The notes beneath the pieces were generated by a model. It did no database searches and was not told where the DNA came from. It saw only the letters and a program-made list of their open reading frames with translations. A stretch of 64,000 nucleotides of DNA. It comes from [Actinomadura] parvosata subsp. kistnae. Lineage in GTDB: Bacteria > Actinomycetota > Actinomycetes > Streptosporangiales > Streptosporangiaceae. Positions 24,343-33,125 of this stretch are shown here, one piece after another; positions within the stretch are counted from its first letter, which is position 1; every line of letters starts with the position of its first letter. Where the stretch lies: NCBI RefSeq assembly GCF_900323885.1, contig NZ_OOHJ01000015.1:1075486-1139485 (forward strand), in the 5' to 3' direction. A program made the position numbers and the translations under genes.

Positions 24343-24528
24343 ATGGAAGATCCGGACATAGAGCTCCGCCCCGATCTCGTGGACCTCAGCGGCCTTGACC
24401 TCGAGAGCATCGCCGCACTTCCCGAATCGGTGTTCGCCTCTTCTCTGGAACGGATCTTCCGCGAACTCAGCGGAGATGAAGAGTCTTTCTTCGTTCAGCA
24501 CCAGTCGAGCGCGGCGCAGTGGGAGTAA
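24343..24528 (+). CDS. RiPP precursor peptide, Fxs-like with non-canonical C-terminus
   Basis: A 61-residue peptide from ATG 24343 (ATG 24313 would add ten residues). The leader has the Fxs precursor pattern: an acidic start, LRPDLVDLSGLDLESIAALP, then the amphipathic helix SVFASSLERIFREL. In canonical members the chain ends with FxSxx at the carboxyl terminus. Here residues 45-61 read DEESFFVQHQSSAAQWE and do not end in FxSxx. Aromatic candidates for a three-residue crosslink are Phe49, Phe50, His53 and, less likely, Trp60. It is divergent from the maturase gene and 141 bases upstream of the FxsT-like gene. The position and leader make the precursor call good; the core is unproven. Confidence 0.78.
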   Translation: MEDPDIELRPDLVDLSGLDLESIAALPESVFASSLERIFRELSGDEESFFVQHQSSAAQWE

Positions 24529-24669
24529 CCGCGTAAGCTCGGAGAGCAAAGACCATTCGAGGCGTTCGCCATACTATCGTTGTCCTCCTTAGTGGTCAGC
24601 GCGATGATCCGTTCGTTGATCCCTGTGAAGCGTGTGAAAGTAGCAACGGGATTGAGAGATTGAGCATCA

Positions 24670-27600
24670 ATGGTGATCGGATCCGGTGATTCCGGCGCCT
24701 CCGGGCAACCTGGTGGCGTCATTGTCACGTTCTATTCCGTCCGTGAGGGTATCGGTCGCACGATGGCGGTGGCCAACCTCGCCGTGCTCCTCGCCAACGA
24801 GGGCTTGCGCGTGCTGGTCATCGACGCCGACGGCGCCGGAACCCCCCGCTACCTGCGCAGGCTGACCAGCGACGAGAACCCCGCGCCCACGGCGACGCTC
24901 ACCGATCTCATCGATCGATGGGACTCCTCGCCGCAGGAGCCTGAGGACCGTCTCGCGGACCTGATGGCCGGCACCACCCGGATCAGCCTGGAGACGATGG
25001 AGCGCGAGGGCGGCTTCGACTTCCTGAGCTACGGCTCCGCCCCCGCGCCCGTCCTCGGAAGCGCCGTCAACCCGGCGGCGGCCGAACAGTTGCGCGCGAC
25101 CATACGCGCCGCTGGCTATGACTACGTCCTCATCGACGGAGCGCGGGGGACCGACTCCGCCGCCATCACGCTCGCGGCCCGGTTGTCGGACATGATCGTC
25201 GTCTGCCACACGCTCAGCCCCCAGGCCATCGAGGAGACCGTCACCGCCGTCGAGCGCATTCACGCGACCGCCTTGCGGCCCGTCAGGATCATGCCGCTGC
25301 CGATGAGAGTGGACCTCGGCGGCCACATCGCGCTGCGCGACGCCAGAGAGCTGAGCCACCAGCGCTTCTCCGCGCTCGCCGACTCCTCGATCCCAGCGCA
25401 GGAGATCCCGTACCAGGTCGACTACTACTTCTCCGAGACCCTGGCGGTGATCAACGAGCCTCCCGACCGGGCGGGCGGCCTGCGCCAGGCCTACGAGCGG
25501 CTGGCCGAAGTGCTCACCGACGGCCGCTTCACCGCGCTGGCCAGCGTTACGGTCCTCTACACCCCGCCCTACCGTGACTGGGCCGAATGGACCGGCGCCT
25601 GCGTGGAGCAGAGCGGCGTTCAGGTCACCTTGACGCGCCTCGACCAGTCCACGCCGCTCGAGCCGCCCCGTCGCAACCAGGCGATCCTGGTCGTCTCCCC
25701 GCCTCCGCTGGACGACCGCACGGCCAGGCGCCTGAGCTCGCTGCTGCCTTCCGATCACGGAGCCCGGCCCTCGAACGTGTGGCAGGTCCGCGTCGATGAC
25801 GCCGCATTTCCCGAGGCGCTCGACGCTGACCAGTCCATCGATCTGCGCGGGCTGACGGAGGAGTCGGCTGCCGCCGAGCTGCGCCGCCGGCTCCATCTGA
25901 CCAGCCCGTCGCTCGCCATCTCACTGGAGGTGGGCACAGCTCGCTTCCCGCGCCGGCCTGGAGTGTCCAACACGCTCGGCAGGAATCCGGCCTTCGTCGG
26001 CAGGGACGAGCTCATCGATCAGGTCCGCGACCACCTGATCGGCCACGAGGACCGTCGCTGCCTGCTGACAGGTGACGCTGGGCTGGGCAAGTCGCAGATT
26101 GCGCTGGAGTACACCCACCGCTTCGGGGGCGCCTACGACCTGGTGTGGTGGGTGTCGGGCAGCACCCTGGGCGCCGCCCGGGCGGGGCTCAGCGCCCTGT
26201 CGGCCACACTGGGACTGCCCACCGGCGGCGATGCCGCGCGGGCGGCTCTCAGCCATCTGGTCTCCGGTGAGGTCTCGAGATGGCTGCTCGTTTATGACGA
26301 CGTGGACCACCCCGTACAGTTGCGGGATCTCCTTCCCGGCGACTCCCCGTACGGTCATGTGATCGTCACCTCACGCAGGAACGACTGGCCTGTTCCGATG
26401 CACACCGTTCCGGTGGAGCGCTTCACTCTGGACGAGGGTGCGGCCTTGGTGAAGACCTGGGTTCCCTGCATCGGTGACGACGACGCGCGCAAGGTCTGCG
26501 ACATCGCCGCGAGGCTGCCGATCGCCGTCCAACTCGCCGCCGCCTGGCTGCGCCGCGAGGCCGCCACCAGGCGTGTGAAGCTCAACCTCTCGGAGGGCGA
26601 AGCGGCGCACAGCGCCGCGTCCCACTTCCTCGTGCTCTTCGAACAGGAGGCCAACCGGCCGCCGGCCTCTGCCTCGCAGGACGAGCCCGCCCATCGGATC
26701 ACCGTGGAGCTGGCCCTGGCCAGCCTGCGAAGCGATCGCGGCCACGGTGCCGCCGTCTGGCTGGCCGAAGCATGCGCCTTCCTCTCGCCCGAAGGTATCG
26801 ACCTGCGGTTCCTGCGCTCCCCGCAAGTACGCGAAGGCATGGCTGCCGTCGACGCCAGGCTGGCCGACCCGACCATGACCGACGTCGTGCTGCGCAGCAT
26901 CGACCGGCACGGGCTGGCGCGCGTCGACCTGGGCCGGCACGATCCGCTGCGCATGCACCGGCTGATCCAGACCCTCATCCGCGATCGTATGTCCGCAGAA
27001 GAGCGGCACGCGCGCAACGCCGAGATCCTACGGGCGCTGGCCGTGTACGCTCCCGAGGACATCACAGCCGGCCCGCCCGGCCGACCGGTGTACGCCGGGC
27101 TCGCCGCCCATGTCTTCCCGTCCGGCGCCACAGCCAGCTCCGACCCGCTCGTCCGCACCTGGGTGATCAACCAGATGCGGTACCTGCTGCGCAGGGAGGA
27201 CTACAGCGGCAGGCGGGCGGCACGTCAGATCGGCGACGCCGCCAGAACGCAGTGGGAGAACTCGGATGACCACACCGGGCTGCCCGAGCTGCGCATCGAG
27301 CTGTCCAACGCCTACCGCCAGCTCGGCGAGCACCGTGAGGCGGCGGACCTCGCCGCCGCAGCGCTACGCGACCAGGCCAGGAGCCTGGGCACGAAGCACC
27401 CCCGGACACTGATCACCGCGATGGATCACGCCGTCGCGCTGCGCACGCTCGGGGGGTTCGACGAGGCGTACACCTGGGACGACGCGGCGCTCAAGGGGCT
27501 CAGGGAGATCTACGGCGCCGACCACTCACTCACCGGCAGGGCCATGAACAACCTGGCCGTCTCTTACAGCCTCAGAGGCGACTCGCGTGAAGCGATCAGG

Positions 27601-28410
27601 CTCGCTGAAGATCGCGTCAAGCGCCGTACCAAGATGTTCGGCGAGTACGATCCCGAGGCGTTGTGGACGAAATGCAACCTGGCCAGTTATCTGCGTGACT
27701 CGGGCGACTACCAGGGCTCCTACCGTGTGCTCAAGGAGATTCAGAGCTACCTGAGCTTCATCGAGAAGGAACCGTCGCAGATCAGCAGCCCTGTGGCCCT
27801 GCGGGTGGAGAGCGGTTTGGCGGTCACCGAGCGCATGCTGGGCAACTCGTTCGAAGCGCTCTATCGGGACAAGGCGCTCATCGGAGACCTACGCGAGCTT
27901 CACGGCCCCGGCCACCTCTTCACGCTTATGTGCCAGCACAGCCTGGCAGCCGACCTCTACGCCCAGCAGCAGCCTCAGGACGCGGTGACCGAGGCGAGCG
28001 CCTGTCTCGACACTTTCAGGAAGACGTTCGGCGAGCACCCCTTCACCAACGTCTGCCAGATGAGCCTGGCCGTCTACCTGCGCGGCATCGGCGACCTGCA
28101 GCGGTCCCGCCGGCTGGGGCAGGTCAGTCACGAGTGGCTGCTGCGCAATCTGGGGCCGCGCCACCCGTACGCGCTGGCCGCGGCGGTCAATCACGCCGGC
28201 ACCCTGGTCCGGCTCGACGAGCTGGACCAGGCGTTCAACCTGGAGCGGGACGCATGCCTGCGCTTCACTGACATGCTCGGTGCCGATCACATGTACACGA
28301 GGATCACGAGGGCGAATGCCGCCGACACCCAGGCCCGCCTCGCGCGTCCCCGGCCCGCGGCGCACACGGACGGCCGTCGCGACATCGACGTCGAGGTACC
28401 GGCACTGTGA
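24670..28410 (+). CDS. fxsT: FxsT-like multidomain protein (MinD-like, TIR-like, NB-ARC, TPR)
   Basis: A 1246-residue protein matching the TPR protein of Fxs systems. Domains in order: a MinD/ParA-like fold at 15-285, whose P-loop reads VREGIGRT (25-31) in place of KGGxGKT, with VLVIDADG as the strand-2 motif; a degenerate TIR-like region at about 288-400 (VTVLYTPPYRDWAEWTGACVE); an NB-ARC ATPase from about 440 with P-loop GDAGLGKSQ (468-476) and Walker B WLLVYDDVD near 540; and about seven TPR units from 870 to 1230. The weak first P-loop may not hydrolyse ATP. It is probably a signalling or export-linked scaffold for the modified peptide. The next gene follows 34 bases downstream. Confidence 0.85.
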   Translation: MVIGSGDSGASGQPGGVIVTFYSVREGIGRTMAVANLAVLLANEGLRVLVIDADGAGTPRYLRRLTSDENPAPTATLTDLIDRWDSSPQEPEDRLADLMAGTTRISLETMEREGGFDFLSYGSAPAPVLGSAVNPAAAEQLRATIRAAGYDYVLIDGARGTDSAAITLAARLSDMIVVCHTLSPQAIEETVTAVERIHATALRPVRIMPLPMRVDLGGHIALRDARELSHQRFSALADSSIPAQEIPYQVDYYFSETLAVINEPPDRAGGLRQAYERLAEVLTDGRFTALASVTVLYTPPYRDWAEWTGACVEQSGVQVTLTRLDQSTPLEPPRRNQAILVVSPPPLDDRTARRLSSLLPSDHGARPSNVWQVRVDDAAFPEALDADQSIDLRGLTEESAAAELRRRLHLTSPSLAISLEVGTARFPRRPGVSNTLGRNPAFVGRDELIDQVRDHLIGHEDRRCLLTGDAGLGKSQIALEYTHRFGGAYDLVWWVSGSTLGAARAGLSALSATLGLPTGGDAARAALSHLVSGEVSRWLLVYDDVDHPVQLRDLLPGDSPYGHVIVTSRRNDWPVPMHTVPVERFTLDEGAALVKTWVPCIGDDDARKVCDIAARLPIAVQLAAAWLRREAATRRVKLNLSEGEAAHSAASHFLVLFEQEANRPPASASQDEPAHRITVELALASLRSDRGHGAAVWLAEACAFLSPEGIDLRFLRSPQVREGMAAVDARLADPTMTDVVLRSIDRHGLARVDLGRHDPLRMHRLIQTLIRDRMSAEERHARNAEILRALAVYAPEDITAGPPGRPVYAGLAAHVFPSGATASSDPLVRTWVINQMRYLLRREDYSGRRAARQIGDAARTQWENSDDHTGLPELRIELSNAYRQLGEHREAADLAAAALRDQARSLGTKHPRTLITAMDHAVALRTLGGFDEAYTWDDAALKGLREIYGADHSLTGRAMNNLAVSYSLRGDSREAIRLAEDRVKRRTKMFGEYDPEALWTKCNLASYLRDSGDYQGSYRVLKEIQSYLSFIEKEPSQISSPVALRVESGLAVTERMLGNSFEALYRDKALIGDLRELHGPGHLFTLMCQHSLAADLYAQQQPQDAVTEASACLDTFRKTFGEHPFTNVCQMSLAVYLRGIGDLQRSRRLGQVSHEWLLRNLGPRHPYALAAAVNHAGTLVRLDELDQAFNLERDACLRFTDMLGADHMYTRITRANAADTQARLARPRPAAHTDGRRDIDVEVPAL

Positions 28411-28444
28411 GCCGCCGGAATCAGGATCCAGAAGGGAGACGGGC

Positions 28445-29533
28445 ATGAGCCCCGACAGCGCGTTCGCCGGCCGGTGGGAGGAATCCCCCGGGTTCGGCAA
28501 CCACCCCCTGGCCCAGGTTCTGTCGGTGTCCCGGGCGCCCCACATCGAGTCGCCCGAGGCCGGCTACGAGCCGCTGCTCGCCTACTGCGGCACGGCCTTC
28601 GGCAGCCGACCCGAACTGCACTATCTCACTCACTTCGGCACCGGCTTCTTCGACTTCTCCCTGGACGTGTTCGATCACGAGGCATGCAGATCACGCTACG
28701 GCGGTCGTACGCCGGACGAGCTGCGCGCCGACCACCAGAGCGCCTGCCGTCACCTGGTGATCTGCACAGAGCGGTTCGACAGGATGCTCGCCGACCTCAA
28801 GTCGGGCGACCTGATGCGGACCCTGATCGCCTCGGCGGACGGGGCGCTGTCGTGCCACCGCGTCCGCCCCGACCAGTACCTCGTGGGGGCCACGCTGCAC
28901 CCCGAGTCGGCCGACGACATGGACACTCTGACATCGGTCGCTGTCACGACCGTCAGGACCGACATCTACGGCCTGTCCGACGAGATGCCCGGCGGACTCA
29001 AGGACGTGACAGTCACTCCGATCGACGTGCCCGCCGAGCCGCTGGAGCAGCGCAGGGGCGAAAGCTGCCCGGACGACGTGCATGCCGCGTTCATCAAGCT
29101 CTGCGCAACAGCCGTTAATGCGGACGACCTCCACTATGCGGCACTTTTCCGTGACTACACATTTTGCGCCTCGGCCGACGTGCTCGGCTCGCCCAGGTTG
29201 TCGCAATGGTTCTACAACATCGCCACGGAAACGCGCAGAAAGCTCTACGAGAGCCTGGGCGGCGAGATGCGGCAGGAACTGGCCCAGCTCACCCATGCGG
29301 TCAGGACCATCGTGCGGCAGCCACTCGACCGGCTGGTCCTCGACGTCCAGGAGGGAGCCGTCTACGTCTACCGCATCGGGCGCGAAGGCGACCTGCTGGT
29401 CGGCGTGACGCTTAGGCAGCCCGCCGTTCACGCGGCGGAAAAACGGCTGCGTGATCTGCTGGCGGGACTGCGCCGAAATGAAACGTTCACGCAAATACCC
29501 GACGACTTCCCCTTCGCCTCTGAGCAGGGGTGA
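28445..29533 (+). CDS. Hypothetical protein of the RiPP locus
   Basis: A 362-residue soluble protein that I do not recognise. ATG 28445 is supported by GAAGGGAG nine bases upstream. The middle (HLVICTERFDRMLADLKSGDLMRTLIASADGALSCHRVRPDQYLVGATL) and the C-terminal third (TRRKLYESLGGEMRQELAQLTHAV, LDVQEGAVYVYRIGREGDLLVGVTL) look like two alpha/beta segments with a similar ending, YLVGATL and LLVGVTL, which might mean an internal duplication of a roadblock- or PAS-sized fold. It has no signal peptide or membrane helix. The 34-base spacing puts it in one transcription unit with the FxsT-like gene, so a role in that system is likely but unknown. Confidence 0.7.
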   Translation: MSPDSAFAGRWEESPGFGNHPLAQVLSVSRAPHIESPEAGYEPLLAYCGTAFGSRPELHYLTHFGTGFFDFSLDVFDHEACRSRYGGRTPDELRADHQSACRHLVICTERFDRMLADLKSGDLMRTLIASADGALSCHRVRPDQYLVGATLHPESADDMDTLTSVAVTTVRTDIYGLSDEMPGGLKDVTVTPIDVPAEPLEQRRGESCPDDVHAAFIKLCATAVNADDLHYAALFRDYTFCASADVLGSPRLSQWFYNIATETRRKLYESLGGEMRQELAQLTHAVRTIVRQPLDRLVLDVQEGAVYVYRIGREGDLLVGVTLRQPAVHAAEKRLRDLLAGLRRNETFTQIPDDFPFASEQG

Positions 29534-29665
29534 TGACAGTGAAACCTGGAGTATGCAGACAGCTGACCGCATAACAATGGCCGCGGCGCGCGTTGTCTTC
29601 TAAACTTGATTTCCCCGCGGTCCGAATTCAGCAGATCGCGTGACTCACGGGTCGGTGAGCCCCGC

Positions 29666-30826
29666 ATGAGATCTTTCGGCACGGGAACGGAGACGGCGAC
29701 ACGGCGACTGGGTCTGATGGCCGTCGTGGTGGCGCTGGGGCTGGCATGCGCCTCGGTAGCGGGCCTTGACAGCCCGACGAGTACGCCGATCTACGTCTAC
29801 GGCGTCACGACGCTACTCGCGATCGGCCTCTACGGCAGCGCCTCGGGCATTCCCAGAGAGGCCATGAGAGACCTGCACCTGCTGCTGGTCGCTGTGACCT
29901 TGGGCGTGGTGCTCAAAGCGTTGTTGATCGCTGGCGTGATGTTTCTCGTCATGCGTGAGCCCGTCGCCCTGGTACTCGGCATCACCGTGGCCCAGATCGA
30001 CCCGCTCTCGGTCGCCGCCATGGCCGGCCGCTCGCGGCTGTCGCCCCGGGCGCAGGCGCTGCTGCGTGCCTGGTCCGCCTTCGACGATCCGATCACGGCG
30101 CTACTGATCCTTTATGTCTCCGCGTTCGCACTGGACTGGAGCGGCATCACCGGTCACGTGGCCGGTGCCCCCGCCGACGCGGACACCGTCTCTTATCTGC
30201 TGAACCTGACCGCCAACCTCGGGTTCGCGGCCAGCGCGCTGTTCCTGTGGGCGGGAGCGCGATGGCTGCTGCGGCGAGGAGCACGCGGGAACACGCCGCA
30301 TCCCGCGACGACCGCCCTGATGCTCCTCTTCTTGGCCGTGCTCGTCACGGTCGCGGTGTTGAACTATCTGATGCTGGGCATCGCACTGGTCGGGCTGTTC
30401 TTCCGCCCCCTCGCCCCCAAGGTGGTCGATCGGGTCAGCAGTGGTGCCCTGATGCTGGCCGGCTTGGCTCTGGGCATGCTGCTGGTGCACGGTATCGACC
30501 CGCTGCTCGGCGTGGTGCTCGGGCTGGCGGCGTTCGGATCGCAGGTCCTCGTGGGGTACGCGCTCACATACCGGCTGCCGCACAACGACCGTGGCTATCT
30601 CATGCTCGGCCAGCAGAACGGAATCACGGCCATCGTCCTGTCGCTGACGCTCGAACCTGCCTTCCCCGGCGCCGTGGGTATCGTCGCGCCGGCGATCCTC
30701 ACGGTGAATGTGCTGCACATCGTCTCGAACAACTGGTGGGCACGCCGGCTCGAGACAAACCCATTGCCTCCCGTCACGCCCGCTCCCGACTGGCTCCCCG
30801 CCCCCTGGCGCAGAGCCCGCCGGTGA
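29666..30826 (+). CDS. Sodium/proton antiporter-like membrane protein
   Basis: A protein of about 386 residues with ten to twelve predicted helices. ATG 29666 is selected; a TTG at 29606 is the alternative. The central motif TVAQIDPLSVAAMAG followed by AWSAFDDPITALLILYVSAF resembles the paired discontinuous helices of CPA-type cation/proton antiporters, where the Asp residues carry the ion. It is shorter than typical CPA1 proteins and has no cytosolic regulatory domain. It lies 132 bases behind the hypothetical gene and is convergent with the ATPase gene at 30840 (13 bases apart). Export or ion-balance function in the RiPP locus is possible, not shown. Confidence 0.62.
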   Translation: MRSFGTGTETATRRLGLMAVVVALGLACASVAGLDSPTSTPIYVYGVTTLLAIGLYGSASGIPREAMRDLHLLLVAVTLGVVLKALLIAGVMFLVMREPVALVLGITVAQIDPLSVAAMAGRSRLSPRAQALLRAWSAFDDPITALLILYVSAFALDWSGITGHVAGAPADADTVSYLLNLTANLGFAASALFLWAGARWLLRRGARGNTPHPATTALMLLFLAVLVTVAVLNYLMLGIALVGLFFRPLAPKVVDRVSSGALMLAGLALGMLLVHGIDPLLGVVLGLAAFGSQVLVGYALTYRLPHNDRGYLMLGQQNGITAIVLSLTLEPAFPGAVGIVAPAILTVNVLHIVSNNWWARRLETNPLPPVTPAPDWLPAPWRRARR

Positions 30827-30839
30827 TCGGCACGATCAA

Positions 30840-33110
30840 TCAGGGCCGGGCCGCGGCCAGCGCCGCGCCCAGCACTCGGTCGCCCAGATTGTCCAGGGCC
30901 TGAGCGGCCTCGCCACGGCGAATCGACCTGCTGGTCTGTTCGGTGGCACTGGTTTCCGTGGCGTAGGGGGCCGCGGTCAGCGCCAGACTCTCGAGCTGGA
31001 ACAGCGGGAGGACCTCGGCCGTCGTGGTGTACGTGCGGCAGATCAGGCGCAGGCGTTCCTCCTGCTCGCGCGACAGCGGCCTGGGTTCGTCGTCTCGGTG
31101 TGCGGTGCGCAGCCATTCCGCGACGGCCTCGCGAAATGACTCGATCAGCCGCTGGAACACCACTGCGACGCCGGCCGCCTCGAACAGGGCGCGCGAGGCC
31201 AGCCTGCGACGTGGCAGCCCTGGCGAGGCGCTGGCGAATGCCTCCTTGAACAGGTCGTTGAGCCCGCCCAGCGCCTGCACCGCGGTGAGAGCGCGATCAA
31301 AATGCCATTGGAGCTCCTCCGGCAGCGGTCCACCGGCGGAGAGCCGTTGGGAGGCGCCGGGCGGCAACGGTGTCCGGACCTCCGAGATCCCGCGTTCGAT
31401 GAAGGCCAGCCGCCGGTTCGCCTCCCCGCCGAAACGGTCGATCCGCCCACTCATCTGCTCCATGAAGCTCTGTGTGTAGGCCTGCTGGAGGGCAAGCCGG
31501 TCCACGTGGCGGCGCAGGGTGGTCATGTGGTCTTCCTGCGTGGTGCTCTCGATGCGGCGCAGCGTGGCGGTCACCTGGCCGCGCAGCATCTCATTGAACG
31601 GCTCCTCCTCGTAGACAAGGGGCTGGCGACCGAGCAGCGACGCGGCCTCCTCCCGCAGTGCTGCCGAGAGAAAGCCGTTGACGACCAGGATCACCTCCAG
31701 GCGTGGCGCCTCCTCCAGCCGCCGCCCGATCTCTTCCAGATCCTCCTGCTGCAGCACGGAGCCGACGATCATCACAGCCACCCCTGGGCCGTCCTCCCAC
31801 AGCGGTATCCAGAAGTCGACGATGACGCCCTCGAGCCGGTGGTCGGCCTTCCAGGACAGGCCGGCCGCCTGGATGACCTGCCGTACGGAGGCACGCACGT
31901 CCTGGAAGCTCGAGCGTTCGTACTGCTCGCGCACCACAGTGCGAACGAGATCGTTGTTCACGGGGAGCTGATCCCGCTCGGCACGCCCCCAGACCTGCCC
32001 GCACAGAGTGATCGCCTGACGTGGTATCCCGCTGGTCAGCCCCTCGATGTAGGCGATGGGCCCTGCCGGGAAACGATGCGCCTCGCTGTCGAGGGCGTTA
32101 TGAACGTACTGGCCCAGTTCAGCAGTCGTGAAGGGAGCCAGGCGGTATGTGCGCAGGCGCTCTCTGGTGCTGGCCGGGAGGCTCTGCTGGATCTCGGGCA
32201 TCGCGCACATGACGACCAGGCCGTTGCTGTCGATGAAGACGTTGAGCATCCGTTCGACCGACTGCTTGACCAATTGAGTTCGCCGGTCGTCGGATCCGGC
32301 CAGCAGCTTGTCGAACTCGTCGATGATGAACACGAATCTGTAGCCGACACGGCCGTACACGAAGGCCAGCACGTTGAGCGCGTCGAACGCCGAGGACTCC
32401 CCGTCGATCAGTGTGGTGATGCCGTACTGTTGCAGCGTTTTGGAGGCGGGCCTGCCCTGCAGCCATTCCCAGACGCTCTGTTCGTGTTCGGGGATGAGCG
32501 CCAGCGTGAACGCCTTACTGAAGTTGGCAATCTCTGTCACGCGCAGCAGGTGCCTGCGGAGCTGATCGCGAAGCGCGCTTTCCACCAGACCGAAGTGCTC
32601 GACCACCTTTCGCGGATCATATACGCCTTGACGCAACCCTTCGGCGAGCCCACTGGTGGCCTTCGACCCTTCGAGGTCGTCGGCCAGGACCATCGCGTAG
32701 TAGTCCTTGAGCCGGTTGTAGAGGTCGAATCTGTCCAGCTGCCCGACGAGCGTGGTTCGGTAAATGGTCGCGAAGTCTCCCGCAGGGCTGTCGAGGATGA
32801 GAGGGCGTATCTTGGACGTCTCGTCGAAAATGATTCGATGCGCTATCACCTGAGCGAGATGGGTCTTGCCGATGCCGAGCTGGCCGACGATCAGCATCCC
32901 TTTCCACGAACTGGGTGACGACGGGTCGGGCCGCCCAGCAAGGTAGGCCTCCACGTAGTCCAGCGCGCTGCGCACGCCCGGCGTCTCGATCGTGGCGGGC
33001 GTGAGCCGGCTCCCGCTCCACGCCCGATAGGGGGAGAGCCGGTCGATGGCCACGTGGGGGAATGGATAGGGGCGCCCGGAGGGCGGGTTGTCACTGTTGT
33101 CGCCACTCAT
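30840..33110 (-). CDS. Large P-loop ATPase with helical C-terminal region
   Basis: A 756-residue protein. ATG 33110 is chosen for the AAAGGTG upstream; the GTG at 33119 is less likely. An AAA/ORC-like ATPase fills the first 400 residues: Walker A VGQLGIGKTHL near 76-86, Walker B FVFIIDEFDKLL near 260, and a sensor segment LVVMCAMPEIQQSLP. A restriction-like central region (DFWIPLWEDGPGVAVMIVG, 430-520) and a long helical C-terminal region follow. The Walker B glutamate suggests true hydrolysis. It is the last gene of an operon with the ATPase at 33126 (15 bases upstream) and a two-TM protein. I do not recognise a named family. Confidence 0.8.
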   Translation of the reverse strand: MSGDNSDNPPSGRPYPFPHVAIDRLSPYRAWSGSRLTPATIETPGVRSALDYVEAYLAGRPDPSSPSSWKGMLIVGQLGIGKTHLAQVIAHRIIFDETSKIRPLILDSPAGDFATIYRTTLVGQLDRFDLYNRLKDYYAMVLADDLEGSKATSGLAEGLRQGVYDPRKVVEHFGLVESALRDQLRRHLLRVTEIANFSKAFTLALIPEHEQSVWEWLQGRPASKTLQQYGITTLIDGESSAFDALNVLAFVYGRVGYRFVFIIDEFDKLLAGSDDRRTQLVKQSVERMLNVFIDSNGLVVMCAMPEIQQSLPASTRERLRTYRLAPFTTAELGQYVHNALDSEAHRFPAGPIAYIEGLTSGIPRQAITLCGQVWGRAERDQLPVNNDLVRTVVREQYERSSFQDVRASVRQVIQAAGLSWKADHRLEGVIVDFWIPLWEDGPGVAVMIVGSVLQQEDLEEIGRRLEEAPRLEVILVVNGFLSAALREEAASLLGRQPLVYEEEPFNEMLRGQVTATLRRIESTTQEDHMTTLRRHVDRLALQQAYTQSFMEQMSGRIDRFGGEANRRLAFIERGISEVRTPLPPGASQRLSAGGPLPEELQWHFDRALTAVQALGGLNDLFKEAFASASPGLPRRRLASRALFEAAGVAVVFQRLIESFREAVAEWLRTAHRDDEPRPLSREQEERLRLICRTYTTTAEVLPLFQLESLALTAAPYATETSATEQTSRSIRRGEAAQALDNLGDRVLGAALAAARP

Positions 33111-33125
33111 TCCGTTCACCTTTCT

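Noticed and set aside
24433..24447. FASSL inside the precursor as the FxSxx core
   Set aside because: It matches the pattern but lies at residues 31-35 in the leader helix, where other Fxs precursors have a similar helix. The motif is defined by its position at the carboxyl terminus.
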